Source: Nitrospira_D sp019636945
Lineage (GTDB): Bacteria > Nitrospirota > Nitrospiria > Nitrospirales > Nitrospiraceae
Reading direction: 5' to 3'
DNA: 64,000 bases
Assembly: GCF_047338595.1 (NCBI RefSeq)
Contig: NZ_JBLFBO010000013.1
Span: forward strand, 17,651 to 81,650
Shown here: one piece after another, positions 8,597 through 17,367 of the stretch
Layout: each line of letters starts with the position of its first letter
Numbering within the stretch: position 1 is the stretch's first letter
Notes under the pieces: generated by a model
The model's input: the letters and a program-made list of their open reading frames with translations, nothing else
Database searches by the model: none
Told to the model about the DNA's origin: nothing
Position numbers and translations under genes: made by a program

Positions 8597-10063
8597 ATGC
8601 TTGATAAAGAGCCGCGACTGGGACTGACCTACGACGACGTGATTCTGGTGCCGGCTAAGTCACAGATTCTGCCCAATGAAGTCGATACGAGCACCTTCAT
8701 CTCGCGGAACATCCGGATCAATATCCCACTGGTCAGTGCGGCGATGGATACGGTGACAGAGTCGCGGTTGGCGATCGCGATGGCCCGTGAAGGGGGGATC
8801 GGCATTATGCACCGGGTTCTGTCTCCGGCTGATCAAGCCATGGAGGTAGATCGGGTCAAGAAGTCTGAGAGCGGGATGATCATGGATCCTGTCACCATTT
8901 CGCCCGATGAAACCATTCGAGACGCACACCAGCTCATGGCCAAATATCGCATCTCCGGGATTCCCGTGACCAAGGGGCGCAAGCTGGTGGGGATCCTGAC
9001 CAATCGAGACCTGCGGTTTGAGAGCAGAATGGACCTGAAAGTGTCGCAGGTGATGAAGCGGGACCGGCTCGTAACCGCGCCGGAAGGCACCAGTCTCGAG
9101 AAAGCACGGGAGATTCTTCACGAACACCGGATCGAAAAGTTGCCGGTCGTGAACAAACAGTTTGAATTGAAGGGGCTCATCACCATCAAGGATATCGAAA
9201 AGCGGATCAAGTATCCCAATGCGTGCAAGGATGGGCATGGACGCTTGCGAGTCGGGGCGGCGGTCGGTGTCGGGCAGGATACTCAAGAGCGTGTGACCCT
9301 CTTGAAGAAGGCAGGCGTGGATCTTTTGGTGATCGATACCGCCCACGGCCACTCACAGGCCGTGTTGAATACTGCAAAGATGATCAAGAAACTCTATCCT
9401 GACCTGGAGTTGGTGGCAGGGAATATCGGCACAGCAGAGGCGGCGAAGGATTTACTGAAAGTCGGAGTCGATGCGGTCAAGGTGGGAGTTGGACCCGGGT
9501 CGATTTGTACGACCAGGATCGTGTCGGGAGCCGGCATGCCGCAGCTGACAGCCATCGCTGACTGTGCCAAGGTCCTCCGTGGGACCGGCGTACCGGTCAT
9601 TGCGGATGGCGGGATCAAGTTCTCCGGCGACATTGCCAAAGCGCTCGCGGCTGGCGCGTCATCGGTCATGCTTGGTGGGTTGTTTGCTGGAACAGAAGAG
9701 TCTCCAGGAGAGACAGTGCTCTATCAGGCCAGGACGTACAAGGTCTATCGCGGTATGGGGTCCATTGGGGCGATGGAGCGCGGGGGAGGCGATCGGTACG
9801 GACAGGGGGGACGCCCGGCGCAGAAGTTGGTTCCGGAAGGGATCGAAGGGCGTGTGCCGTACAAAGGGCCCTTGGCGGCGGTGGTCTATCAATTGGTCGG
9901 TGGTGTCCGATCGGGAATGGGATACTGCGGGTGTAAGTCGATTGCCGATCTTCAGAAAAACGCCACGTTTATCAGGCAATCGGTTGCCGGTCTCCGAGAG
10001 AGTCATGTTCACGATGTCATCATCACCAAAGAAGCGCCGAACTATCGAATGGATTGGGAATAG
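8597..10063 (+). CDS. guaB: Inosine-5'-monophosphate dehydrogenase
   Basis: Cytosolic enzyme converting IMP to XMP with NAD+, the committed step of guanine nucleotide synthesis. 488 aa, the usual length. Start at ATG 8597 with a GAGGGA site; the frame is open further upstream inside the NHL gene, but the conserved N-terminus (LGLTYDDVILVPA) begins here. Two CBS domains lie at about 95-205, inserted in the TIM barrel. The catalytic loop GPGSICTTR carries Cys304, and the flap motif GSIGAM/ERGGGDRYGQ follows. guaA comes next on the same strand, 128 bases on, forming a guaB-guaA pair. Confidence 0.98.
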   Translation: MLDKEPRLGLTYDDVILVPAKSQILPNEVDTSTFISRNIRINIPLVSAAMDTVTESRLAIAMAREGGIGIMHRVLSPADQAMEVDRVKKSESGMIMDPVTISPDETIRDAHQLMAKYRISGIPVTKGRKLVGILTNRDLRFESRMDLKVSQVMKRDRLVTAPEGTSLEKAREILHEHRIEKLPVVNKQFELKGLITIKDIEKRIKYPNACKDGHGRLRVGAAVGVGQDTQERVTLLKKAGVDLLVIDTAHGHSQAVLNTAKMIKKLYPDLELVAGNIGTAEAAKDLLKVGVDAVKVGVGPGSICTTRIVSGAGMPQLTAIADCAKVLRGTGVPVIADGGIKFSGDIAKALAAGASSVMLGGLFAGTEESPGETVLYQARTYKVYRGMGSIGAMERGGGDRYGQGGRPAQKLVPEGIEGRVPYKGPLAAVVYQLVGGVRSGMGYCGCKSIADLQKNATFIRQSVAGLRESHVHDVIITKEAPNYRMDWE

Positions 10064-10191
10064 GATGGAAGTCCATGGCGTGTGGCGTATAGCCAATAGC
10101 AGAAACGCCGGAGGCTGATGCTCCTTCGCCTTCTGCATTACCTATCTCCGGCCATTAGCCATCAGCTATAAGCTATACACTCTTCTCAATC
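10064..10191. repeat. guaB-guaA spacer with imperfect inverted repeat
   Basis: The left part (GTGTGGCGTATAGCCAATAG) is roughly complementary to the right part (AGCCATCAGCTATAAGCTAT), with GGAGGCTGATGCTCC between. It resembles the AGCTAT-rich filler seen in many intergenic regions of such genomes. No gene is seen. Confidence 0.35.
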
Positions 10192-11748
10192 ATGGAACTC
10201 TGGCACGATAGAATTCTCGTTCTCGACTTCGGGTCTCAATACACGCAGTTGATCGCTCGCCGCATTCGCGAGGCACAAGTCTACTCGCAGATTTTTCCCT
10301 GTACGGCCTCATTGGCGACCATTCTTGCCTATCGGCCGAAGGGCATTGTGTTGTCCGGCGGACCATCCAGTGTTTATGAGAGGAAAGCGCCATCCATTGC
10401 TAAAGAACTCTTCGATCAGCATATCCCCATCCTTGGCATTTGTTACGGCATGCAGCTGGTGACGCATCTCTCCGGAGGAGAAGTCGCCAAGTCGACTCAT
10501 CGCGAATATGGCCGCGCTGAGCTCGCGATCGACGATGCGAGTGATCTCTTTAAGGGAGTGGGTGTCAAGCAGTTGACCACGGTTTGGATGTCACACGGTG
10601 ATCGTATTGAGCGGATGCCGCCGGGGTTCCGATCGATCGCGCATACGAGTAACTCGCCCGTTGCTGCCATGAAGCGGGATGACGCGAAGCGGCGGCTCTA
10701 TTGTCTGCAGTTTCATCCAGAGGTCGCCCACACACCCGAAGGCACGAAAATTCTACGCAACTTCGTCTATGAAATCTGCGGCTGCAAACCGACGTGGACC
10801 ATGCAGTCCTATGTCGACACCGCGGTGAAGCAGATTCGTGAACAGGTCGGCAAAGAGCGCGTCATCTGTGCCTTGAGTGGTGGGGTTGATTCTTCCGTCG
10901 CCGCAGCGCTGACGCATCGGGCGATCGGGGATCAGCTAACCTGTATCTTTGTCGACAATGGTGTCTTGCGAGCGGGGGAACGGGAGCAAGTCCAGAAAAC
11001 CTTTGCCTCGCAACTCCACCTGAATCTTCGAGTGCTCGATGGGACGAAGCCGTTTCTCACGGCCTTAAAGAGTGTGACGGATCCAGAGCGAAAGCGGAAA
11101 ATCATTGGCCGGCAATTCATTAAACATTTTGACGCCGAATCGAAGAAGCTTAAGGGGACGAAGTTTCTGGTCCAAGGCACACTTTATCCTGATGTGATCG
11201 AAAGTGTCAGTTTCAAAGGGCCTTCGGCCACGATCAAGACGCACCACAATGTCGGCGGGTTGCCGGCACGGATGAAACTCAAACTGATCGAACCGCTGCG
11301 AGAGCTCTTTAAAGACGAAGTGCGAGTACTAGGGCATGAGCTGGGATTGCCGGATGAGATCATTTGGCGCCAACCATTTCCAGGACCAGGGTTGGCTATT
11401 CGCGTGTTGGGTGCGGTGACGGCTGAGCGATTGGCCATTCTTCGCGCGGCGGAAACCATCGTCGATCAGGAAATCAGGAGCGCTGGGCTCTATCGGGAAA
11501 TCTGGCAAGCGTTTGCCGTGCTGTTACCGATTCGCACGGTTGGCGTGATGGGTGATCAACGGACATATGAACATGTGATTGCCATTCGTGCCGTAACGAG
11601 TGTGGATGGCATGACCGCTGATTGGGCGAAGATTCCCAATGAGGTGCTGGGCCGCATGTCGAACCGGATTATCAATGAAGTGAAGGGTGTGAATCGAGTC
11701 GTCTACGACATCAGTTCGAAACCACCGAGTACGATTGAATGGGAGTGA
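10192..11748 (+). CDS. guaA: GMP synthase (glutamine-hydrolysing)
   Basis: Amidates XMP to GMP with ATP and glutamine. 518 aa, full length. The N-terminal class I glutamine amidotransferase has the GICYGMQ nucleophile elbow with Cys84 and the HPEV motif that supplies His and Glu. The ATP-pyrophosphatase domain has P-loop LSGGVDSSV near 228. The C-terminal dimerisation domain ends in the conserved PPSTIEWE. ATG 10192 fits the conserved start (ILVLDFGSQYTQLIARR). Together with guaB this completes IMP to GMP. Confidence 0.98.
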   Translation: MELWHDRILVLDFGSQYTQLIARRIREAQVYSQIFPCTASLATILAYRPKGIVLSGGPSSVYERKAPSIAKELFDQHIPILGICYGMQLVTHLSGGEVAKSTHREYGRAELAIDDASDLFKGVGVKQLTTVWMSHGDRIERMPPGFRSIAHTSNSPVAAMKRDDAKRRLYCLQFHPEVAHTPEGTKILRNFVYEICGCKPTWTMQSYVDTAVKQIREQVGKERVICALSGGVDSSVAAALTHRAIGDQLTCIFVDNGVLRAGEREQVQKTFASQLHLNLRVLDGTKPFLTALKSVTDPERKRKIIGRQFIKHFDAESKKLKGTKFLVQGTLYPDVIESVSFKGPSATIKTHHNVGGLPARMKLKLIEPLRELFKDEVRVLGHELGLPDEIIWRQPFPGPGLAIRVLGAVTAERLAILRAAETIVDQEIRSAGLYREIWQAFAVLLPIRTVGVMGDQRTYEHVIAIRAVTSVDGMTADWAKIPNEVLGRMSNRIINEVKGVNRVVYDISSKPPSTIEWE

Positions 11749-11823
11749 ACTGTGAAAGGTGAGAAGTAAAAGGTAAGAAGTCAAAAGTAAAACCATTTGC
11801 ACTTCTTGAGTTTTACGCATCTT
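11749..11823. repeat. Purine-rich degenerate repeat in guaA-rluB spacer
   Basis: Near-tandem copies of a GAAGTAAAAGGT/AAAAGT-like unit fill the first 50 bases after the guaA stop. No coding potential seen. Same sort of simple-sequence filler as the guaB-guaA spacer, with a different unit. Confidence 0.35.
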
Positions 11824-12669
11824 ATGGAACTCCGTCTCCAAAAGCTTATCGCCAGTACCGGGCTGGCTTCACGCCGGAAGGCGGAGATGCTGATCGCCAG
11901 CGGTCGTGTAACGATCAACGGCAAGGTCGTGACCGAACTCGGCACGAAGGTCGATCCGGGGCGCGATCATGTGAAGGTCGATGGCAAACACCTCACCTCG
12001 GCGCAGCCGTTTGTGTATCTGGTATTGAATAAACCCAAAAACGTGATGTCGACCTTGGACGACCCTGGTGGGAGGGACACCGTGAAGGATTTCTTGAGGG
12101 GTGTTTCTGTTCGCGTATTTCCCGTCGGGCGATTGGATTTCGATAGTGAAGGGTTGATGTTGTTGACGAATCACGGTGATCTGGCCCAGGCCCTACTGCA
12201 TCCGCGGTATCATGTGCCCAAAACCTATCTGATCAAGGTCAAAGGCGTGCTGACAGATAGTGAGATCGCTCAGCTTCAACGGGGAGTCAAACTAGAGGAC
12301 GGGATGACAGGCCCGGCGGTCGTAAAAAAAGTGAAGCGAGCCGAGGCGAACTCCTGGCTGGAGGTCACGATTCGGGAAGGTCGTAAGCATCAAGTGAAAC
12401 GGATGTTGGAGTCCGTGGGGCATATGGTGATCAAGCTTATACGCATAAGGATGGGACCGCTGGCGCTCGGCAATCTGGAGCCAGGCGAGTTTCGTTTCCT
12501 TAGCGATTATGAAGCGAATGCTTTGCGCGAACTGGTGGAACAGCGCGTGGCCTCGGTTGAGCGGGGAGAAGAGGCAATGCCAGGTCCCAAGCGGCTGGTC
12601 AGGCGAGAGGGTTGGGCCAGACCGGTGAAGGCCAAGAAGTATGTTGGAAAGAAAGCGAGAAGGGTATGA
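11824..12669 (+). CDS. rluB: RluB/RsuA-family rRNA pseudouridine synthase
   Basis: Isomerises uridine to pseudouridine in ribosomal RNA (RluB acts on 23S). 281 aa. An S4 RNA-binding domain occupies residues 1-60 (LQKLIASTGLASRRKAE). The catalytic domain has GRLDFDSEGLMLLTN, whose first Asp is the nucleophile, and a later REGRKHQVKRM motif typical of the RluB/E/F/RsuA group. The C-terminus is basic (KAKKYVGKKARRV). Start at ATG 11824 fits the S4 domain. The last codons overlap the aspS start by ATGA, so translation is coupled. The substrate (23S or 16S) is inferred from length and motif. Confidence 0.9.
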   Translation: MELRLQKLIASTGLASRRKAEMLIASGRVTINGKVVTELGTKVDPGRDHVKVDGKHLTSAQPFVYLVLNKPKNVMSTLDDPGGRDTVKDFLRGVSVRVFPVGRLDFDSEGLMLLTNHGDLAQALLHPRYHVPKTYLIKVKGVLTDSEIAQLQRGVKLEDGMTGPAVVKKVKRAEANSWLEVTIREGRKHQVKRMLESVGHMVIKLIRIRMGPLALGNLEPGEFRFLSDYEANALRELVEQRVASVERGEEAMPGPKRLVRREGWARPVKAKKYVGKKARRV

Positions 12670-14429
12670 AGATCCGCACACATCGTTGCGGCGAGTTGAC
12701 GTCGAAACAGATAGGGCAGACCGTCGTCTTGAATGGCTGGGTGCAGCGTCGTCGCGACCATGGCATGGTGATTTTTATCGATCTGCGAGACCGGACCGGC
12801 ATCACACAAGTGGTGTTCAATGCCGAGCGCAATCTTCGGTGCCATCAAGCGGCTCACACACTCCGCAGCGAATGTGTCGTGTCTGTGACCGGGCAGGTCA
12901 TGGCACGGCCAGATGAATCAAAGAATCCCGATCTTTCGACCGGTGAGATTGAGATCTTTGTCGACGACGTGGAAATTCTCAACGAGGCGAAGACACCGCC
13001 GTTCCTGATTGAAGACGACGCGGACGTGACGGAGTCGATCAGGTTGAAGTATCGTTTCCTGGATCTTCGGCGCCCCAGAATGCAAAAGTTGTTGAGTCTC
13101 CGTCACGGCATTACGCAGGCCACCAGGGAATTTGTGAATGCCGAAGGATTTCTGGAGGTAGAGACACCGATTCTGACGAAAAGTACACCGGAGGGGGCTC
13201 GGGATTATCTCGTGCCGAGCCGCGTGAACGCCGGGCAGTTCTTTGCGCTGCCACAGTCACCGCAATTGTTTAAGCAGGTGCTCATGGTCAGCGGCGTCGA
13301 TCGCTACTACCAAATCGCCCGATGTTTTCGGGATGAAGACCTTCGCAACGATCGGCAGCCTGAGTTCACACAGATCGACCTGGAGATGTCGTTTGTCGAT
13401 CGCGAACAGGTCATGAGCCTGATGGAGCGGATGATCGTCACGATATTCAAGAAGGTGGGTGGCGTGCAGTTGCCGACACCGTTCCCCAGAATGACCTATG
13501 CGGAGGCGATGGGCCGTTACGGCTCAGATAAGCCGGATCTCCGGTTCGAGATGCAGCTCCATGACATGACGGCGTTCGGTGCAGCGAGCGAATTCAAGGT
13601 CTTTAAAGATGCAGCAACCAAGGGCGGGATTGTCAAAGCCTTGATCGTCAAAGGTGGCGCGACCCTGTCTCGTACGCGAATCGATGCGTTGGGAGACACG
13701 GCGAAGATTTTTGGGGCAAAAGGCCTTGCTTGGCTGAAGTTGACAGCGGAAGGCCAGCTGGAGTCCGTCATCGCGAAGTTCTTGGATGCGAAGGCGTTTG
13801 CAGCAGCCTTGCCGGAAGCGAAGCCAGGAGACTTGGTCCTCTTCGGTGCCGACAAGTCGGCGGTCGTCCACGATGTGATGGGGCGGATTAGGCTGCTGTT
13901 GGGTGAAGAGTTGAAGCTGATCGATATGACAGCTTGGAAGCCCTTGTGGGTGGTCGATTTCCCCATGCTGGATTATGATGTGGAGCAAAAACGCTACGTG
14001 GCCATCCACCATCCCTTTACGGCGCCGCTCGATGAAGATCTGGGGCTGTTCGACACCGACCCGCTCAAAGTGAGAGCGAAGGCCTACGATATGGTGCTCA
14101 ACGGAAGCGAAATCGGTGGCGGCAGCATTCGTATTCACCGCCGAGATATCCAGAGCAAAGTATTCGATCTATTGGGGATCGGCAAGGAAGACGCAGCGGT
14201 CAAGTTTGGGTTTCTCCTCGAAGCCTTGGAGTATGGGGCCCCGCCACACGGAGGCATCGCCTTTGGGCTGGATCGCTTGGTGATGCTGCTGGGCAATGCC
14301 GATTCCATCCGCGACGTCATCGCATTCCCCAAGACACAGAAGGCGCAATGTCCACTGACCGATGCGCCATCAACTGTGGATCAGAATCAGTTGAAAGAAC
14401 TGCGTATCAAGCTGGATCTGGTCGAGTAG
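12666..14429 (+). CDS. aspS: Aspartyl-tRNA synthetase
   Basis: Class II synthetase charging tRNA-Asp. 587 aa, the bacterial length. Start at ATG 12666, four bases inside the end of rluB. Order: OB-fold anticodon-binding domain 1-105 (MKIRTHRCGELTSKQIGQ, WVQRRRDHG), catalytic domain with motif 2 FRDEDLRNDRQPEFTQ, GAD insertion domain about 290-410, motif 3 GLDRLVMLL. Conserved PQSPQLFKQ present. Whether it also charges tRNA-Asn cannot be judged without seeing gatCAB and asnS. Confidence 0.98.
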   Translation: MKIRTHRCGELTSKQIGQTVVLNGWVQRRRDHGMVIFIDLRDRTGITQVVFNAERNLRCHQAAHTLRSECVVSVTGQVMARPDESKNPDLSTGEIEIFVDDVEILNEAKTPPFLIEDDADVTESIRLKYRFLDLRRPRMQKLLSLRHGITQATREFVNAEGFLEVETPILTKSTPEGARDYLVPSRVNAGQFFALPQSPQLFKQVLMVSGVDRYYQIARCFRDEDLRNDRQPEFTQIDLEMSFVDREQVMSLMERMIVTIFKKVGGVQLPTPFPRMTYAEAMGRYGSDKPDLRFEMQLHDMTAFGAASEFKVFKDAATKGGIVKALIVKGGATLSRTRIDALGDTAKIFGAKGLAWLKLTAEGQLESVIAKFLDAKAFAAALPEAKPGDLVLFGADKSAVVHDVMGRIRLLLGEELKLIDMTAWKPLWVVDFPMLDYDVEQKRYVAIHHPFTAPLDEDLGLFDTDPLKVRAKAYDMVLNGSEIGGGSIRIHRRDIQSKVFDLLGIGKEDAAVKFGFLLEALEYGAPPHGGIAFGLDRLVMLLGNADSIRDVIAFPKTQKAQCPLTDAPSTVDQNQLKELRIKLDLVE

Positions 14430-14444
14430 GGAGTGTTCCGCCAT

Positions 14445-15545
14445 ATGGCCGGTAATACATTCGGCAGAATCTTTACCGTTACCTCGTTCGGCGAGAGCCA
14501 TGGACCAGCAATAGGCTGCGTCATCGATGGCTGTCCACCTGGTCTTGCCCTCTCCGCAGAAGATATTCAGAAAGATCTCGACCGACGAAAGCCTGGTACG
14601 TCCCGCCATGTCACACAACGGCAGGAGTCGGACACGGTTGAGATTCTCTCCGGGGTGTTTGAAGGAAAGACCACCGGCACGCCTATCGCCTTATTGATTC
14701 GCAACGAAGATCAGCGCAGTCGAGACTACGGTAACCTCATCGACACGTTCAGACCTGGCCACGCCGACTATACCTACTGGCAGAAGTATGGCATTCGCGA
14801 TCACCGAGGTGGTGGACGAGCCTCGGCCCGTGAAACGGCAGTACGTGTCGCAGCGGCGGCCATTGCCAGAAAATGGCTCACCGAAAAGTATGGGGTCGTG
14901 ATTCGGGGTTATCTCAGTCAGTTAGGGCCGCATGAGATGAAGTTTAAAAGTTGGCAGGTGGTCAGTGAGAACCCATTTTTCTCTGCTGATCCAGATGTCG
15001 TCCCTAAACTGGAAGCCTTCATGGACGAGCTGCGCAAGGCCGGTGATTCAGTCGGTGCCAAGATCACGACGATCGCTGAACAGGTACCGGTGGGCTGGGG
15101 TGCGCCGGTTTACGCAAAGTTAGACTCGGATCTGGCTGCGGCCATGATGAGCATCAATGCCGTGAAGGCCGTCGAAATCGGCTCAGGTTTTGCTTCTGTG
15201 ACACAGCGGGGGTCTGAACATGGAGATGAACTCACGCCAGAGGGATTTCTCTCCAACAACGCAGGCGGAATTCTCGGCGGCATTTCGACTGGGCAGGATA
15301 TCGTTGTCAACATCGGCATCAAGCCGACATCCAGTATCCGCATTCCGCGCAAGTCGATCGATAAACAAGGTAAGCCCGTCATGGTCGAAACCAATGGCCG
15401 CCACGATCCCTGCGTCGGGATCCGCGCGACACCGATCGCCGAAGCCATGCTGGCCCTCGTCCTCATGGACCATGCATTGCTGCATCGAGCACAGAATGCC
15501 GATGTCACGACCGCCACGCCGAAAATTCCTGGATCAGTCAATTAG
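14445..15545 (+). CDS. aroC: Chorismate synthase
   Basis: Last step of the shikimate pathway: EPSP to chorismate, using reduced FMN. 366 aa. ATG 14445 chosen (MAGNTFGRIFTVTSFGESHG) with AGGGAG upstream; a GTG at 14433 is less likely. Family signatures seen: FGESHG at the start, RPGHADYTYWQKYG, HRGGGRASARETA, and NGRHDPCVGIRATPIAE near the end. Its last about 96 bases are repeated in diverged form at 16431-16529, on the far side of a nuclease/antitoxin insertion, so the gene 3' end looks like an insertion point. Confidence 0.98.
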   Translation: MAGNTFGRIFTVTSFGESHGPAIGCVIDGCPPGLALSAEDIQKDLDRRKPGTSRHVTQRQESDTVEILSGVFEGKTTGTPIALLIRNEDQRSRDYGNLIDTFRPGHADYTYWQKYGIRDHRGGGRASARETAVRVAAAAIARKWLTEKYGVVIRGYLSQLGPHEMKFKSWQVVSENPFFSADPDVVPKLEAFMDELRKAGDSVGAKITTIAEQVPVGWGAPVYAKLDSDLAAAMMSINAVKAVEIGSGFASVTQRGSEHGDELTPEGFLSNNAGGILGGISTGQDIVVNIGIKPTSSIRIPRKSIDKQGKPVMVETNGRHDPCVGIRATPIAEAMLALVLMDHALLHRAQNADVTTATPKIPGSVN

Positions 15546-15624
15546 ACTTCTTCTGTTACGATCAGACGAGCTTCGAAAGAATAAAGAACAAGGAGTTCTT
15601 GAGGCTTTGGTATGGAGAAGTCCG

Positions 15625-16053
15625 ATGGAGCGACGGCACCAAGGCTCCCTCGCCCCCAATGGGGGAGAGGGGAAGGGTGAGGGGGGTAGGAGTTCTGGAC
15701 GTGCCCGAGGGTTGCGCCGGAGACAGACCGATAGTGAGCGAGTTCTCTGGCAGCATTTGCGTGACCGGCAGTTTCTTCAGACCAAGTTTCGTCGACAACA
15801 CCCTATCGGTCCATACATCGTCGATTTCTGTTGTCCTGCCTACCGACTCGTGATTGAGCTCGATGGTGGTCACCATGCTGGGCAGATCCGTGCTGATGAA
15901 CAACGAACGGCTTTCCTCATGCAGCGCGGCTATCGGGTACTCCGGTTTTGGGATCACGACGTGTTAGCCAAGTGTGACTCAGTGTTGCAGGCGATTGAAT
16001 TGGCCCTATCCCACCCTCACCTCACCCCTCTCCCTCGTGGAAGGAGAGGGTGA
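15625..16053 (+). CDS. DUF559 endonuclease-like protein flanked by REP-like hairpins
   Basis: About 142 aa, Vsr/MutH-like fold family DUF559. The core runs from RRRQTDSERVLWQHLRD through PIGPYIVDFCCPAYRLVIEL to DGGHHAGQ; the Asp in IVDF and the Glu/Asp in ELDG are the likely metal-binding residues. The first 30 residues (SLAPNGGEGKGEGG) and last ones (HPHLTPLPRGRRG) are translations of GC-rich repeats rather than protein core. ATG 15625 is used; TTG 15613 is an alternative. Function in cells is not established for the family; arrangement between two inverted repeats suggests a mobile or repeat-associated unit. No transposase is present. Confidence 0.8.
   Translation: MERRHQGSLAPNGGEGKGEGGRSSGRARGLRRRQTDSERVLWQHLRDRQFLQTKFRRQHPIGPYIVDFCCPAYRLVIELDGGHHAGQIRADEQRTAFLMQRGYRVLRFWDHDVLAKCDSVLQAIELALSHPHLTPLPRGRRG
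15646..15690 (+). repeat. Left REP-like GC-rich hairpin
   Basis: CCCTCGCCCCC AAT GGGGGAGAGGG is a hairpin with one mismatch, followed by GGAAGGGTGAGGGGGGTAGG. Read with its partner at 16003-16053 it forms an inverted pair around the DUF559 core; the shared piece is close to GGGAGAGGGG..GGTGAGGG.GG.TAGG. Confidence 0.7.
16003..16053 (-). repeat. Right REP-like GC-rich hairpin, inverted relative to left copy
   Basis: CCTATCCCACCCTCAC followed by CCCTCTCC-loop-GGAGAGGG, the reverse complement (with differences) of the repeat at 15646-15690. It encodes the last residues of the DUF559 protein. Confidence 0.7.
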
Positions 16054-16108
16054 AGATGGCGTAACCTACGTGATTACTAAAGGGTCTTATTAAGGAGGAG
16101 ATGGGCAG

Positions 16109-16411
16109 ATGGGACGGAAACGGTTGCTTGAGCCGATTCATCCAGGCGAAATCTTGCTGGAAGAGTTTATGAAGCCGATGGGCATCAGTATTAACCGGCT
16201 GGCTCGTGACATTCGTGTATCACCGGGGCGGATCAGTGCCATTGTGAATGGGAAGCGTGCCATCACGGCTGATACCGCGCTTCGATTGAGCAAGTATTTG
16301 AAGACCTCGTCGGACCTCTGGATGGGACTCCAAGGAGAGTTTGATTTACGCATGGCCAAACGGACGATCGGGCCTGAAATCGACCGCTGTATTCAGGCGC
16401 ATGTCGCGTGA
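16109..16411 (+). CDS. HigA/VapI-type XRE antitoxin, orphan
   Basis: 100-aa DNA-binding protein of the HigA antitoxin family, normally neutralising a HigB RNase and repressing its own promoter. Starts LLEPIHPGEILLEEFMKPMG, then the helix-turn-helix (INRLARDIRVSPGRISAIVN) and the family motif DTALRLSKYL..SDLWMGLQ. Strong AAGGAGGAG site 8 bases before ATG 16109. No higB lies upstream: the space is taken by the DUF559 unit and its repeat. Immediately after the stop comes a diverged copy of the aroC 3' end. It may be a leftover antitoxin or may act on a toxin elsewhere. Confidence 0.9.
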   Translation: MGRKRLLEPIHPGEILLEEFMKPMGISINRLARDIRVSPGRISAIVNGKRAITADTALRLSKYLKTSSDLWMGLQGEFDLRMAKRTIGPEIDRCIQAHVA

Positions 16412-16529
16412 TTGTGCCGAACAGGCTGTGCTGGCCCTCGTCCTCATAGACCATGCGTTGCTGCATCGGGCACAGAATGTGGATGTGACAATCGCCACGC
16501 CGAAGATTCCTGGATCGGTCAAGAAATAG
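16412..16529 (+). pseudogene. Diverged partial copy of the aroC 3' end
   Basis: From 16431 to the TAG at 16527-16529 the DNA matches the last 96 bases of aroC (15450-15545) with about ten mismatches by eye, nearly all at third codon positions, and the encoded peptide ALVLIDHALLHRAQNVDV matches the chorismate synthase C-terminus (ALVLMDHALLHRAQNADV). Weaker similarity extends back to about 16412, right after the higA stop. It has no start and cannot encode an enzyme. The synonymous pattern suggests it was part of a functional aroC of a related lineage until recently. Confidence 0.88.
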
Positions 16530-16581
16530 GTTAAAGGCTAGGAGGAGGACAACCCATTCGACGCTCAACCTCAACCTTCTC

Positions 16582-16815
16582 CTCGGCCTGTATTCCAAAG
16601 GCGATCTGTCGTGGATTCGTCTCGATCCCACCGACGGCTGCCAAATCCAGAAGACTGACCCATGCCTCGTCATCTCACTGGACGGACTGAACCACCACAT
16701 CTCTCCCTCATTACTGAATCCAATTAGATTCAGTGAATCGAAAAAGATTCACCTCGTGGAGGTACTTATTAGTGAGGAAGCCACAAATCTTCAGGATTTT
16801 CGCCATTTCCTATGA
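16582..16815 (+). pseudogene. Remnant of a PemK/MazF-family toxin gene
   Basis: One frame reads KGDLSWIRLDPTDGCQIQKT then DPCLVISLDGLNHH, the conserved first strands of PemK/MazF endoribonucleases (pattern RG.[IV]W...DPT.G.EIQKTRP..V[IV]S.D.[LM]N). There is no start codon in frame before it, the match ends near 16698, and the frame then runs on in unrelated sequence to a TGA at 16813. Family Arg of KTRP is Asp here. A dead fragment, without a visible antitoxin partner of its own. Confidence 0.72.
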
Positions 16816-17367
16816 TGTGTTTTGCGGCCTGATCCTTGCTGAATGCGTCCAGTACGGAAAAGTTCGTCGGCAGCCCATGCGTCAACGAGCGGGACGGCCC
16901 GAGAATGCGATCATGGGGCTGAATGGATCTAGTGCGATTGGCCCGCAATCCATTATAAGCATCGCGTCATCTCCTGGTGATGCGATGGTCTGGTCGTCAC
17001 ATCGGACTGCGCAGCCTTCCTCGCGGGCGAAGCAGACATGATCACTCCTGGATGAGCAGTTGGCTGGTAATCTAGTGAGGCAGCTTTCAGAATAGACCAG
17101 GCATTTGCATTGCCTAAAGGCAAGGTTGGCCACTACTCTGCACGGGCAACGACGATCTTTCAGATAGATCAATGGTCACGACGGGTACAAACCTGAACTT
17201 CGCATCGGATGTTTACAGTTACCAAGATGAGTTAATACACATTCCAGGCCCCAGGATGCTGACCTAGGACACATCCGGGTATCATCGATATCGTGCGATT
17301 ATTCCAGGGTAGTGGACAGTTCACAAAATAGTTCGGCGGCAACCACAAATCTTGTTAGCACCTCAAA
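16816..17367. other. Intergenic, no supported gene
   Basis: About 550 bases after the toxin remnant. Short open frames occur on both strands (for example 16733-17041 plus, 16882-17172 minus) but have no family likeness and poor start sites. Degraded accessory DNA is the likeliest content. Confidence 0.5.

Noticed and set aside
8660..9352. 230-codon minus-strand frame within guaB
   Set aside because: Antisense of a certain housekeeping gene, without a start site or recognisable domain.
16733..17172. Small open frames on both strands after the toxin remnant
   Set aside because: They overlap each other, have no ribosome sites and no family resemblance.
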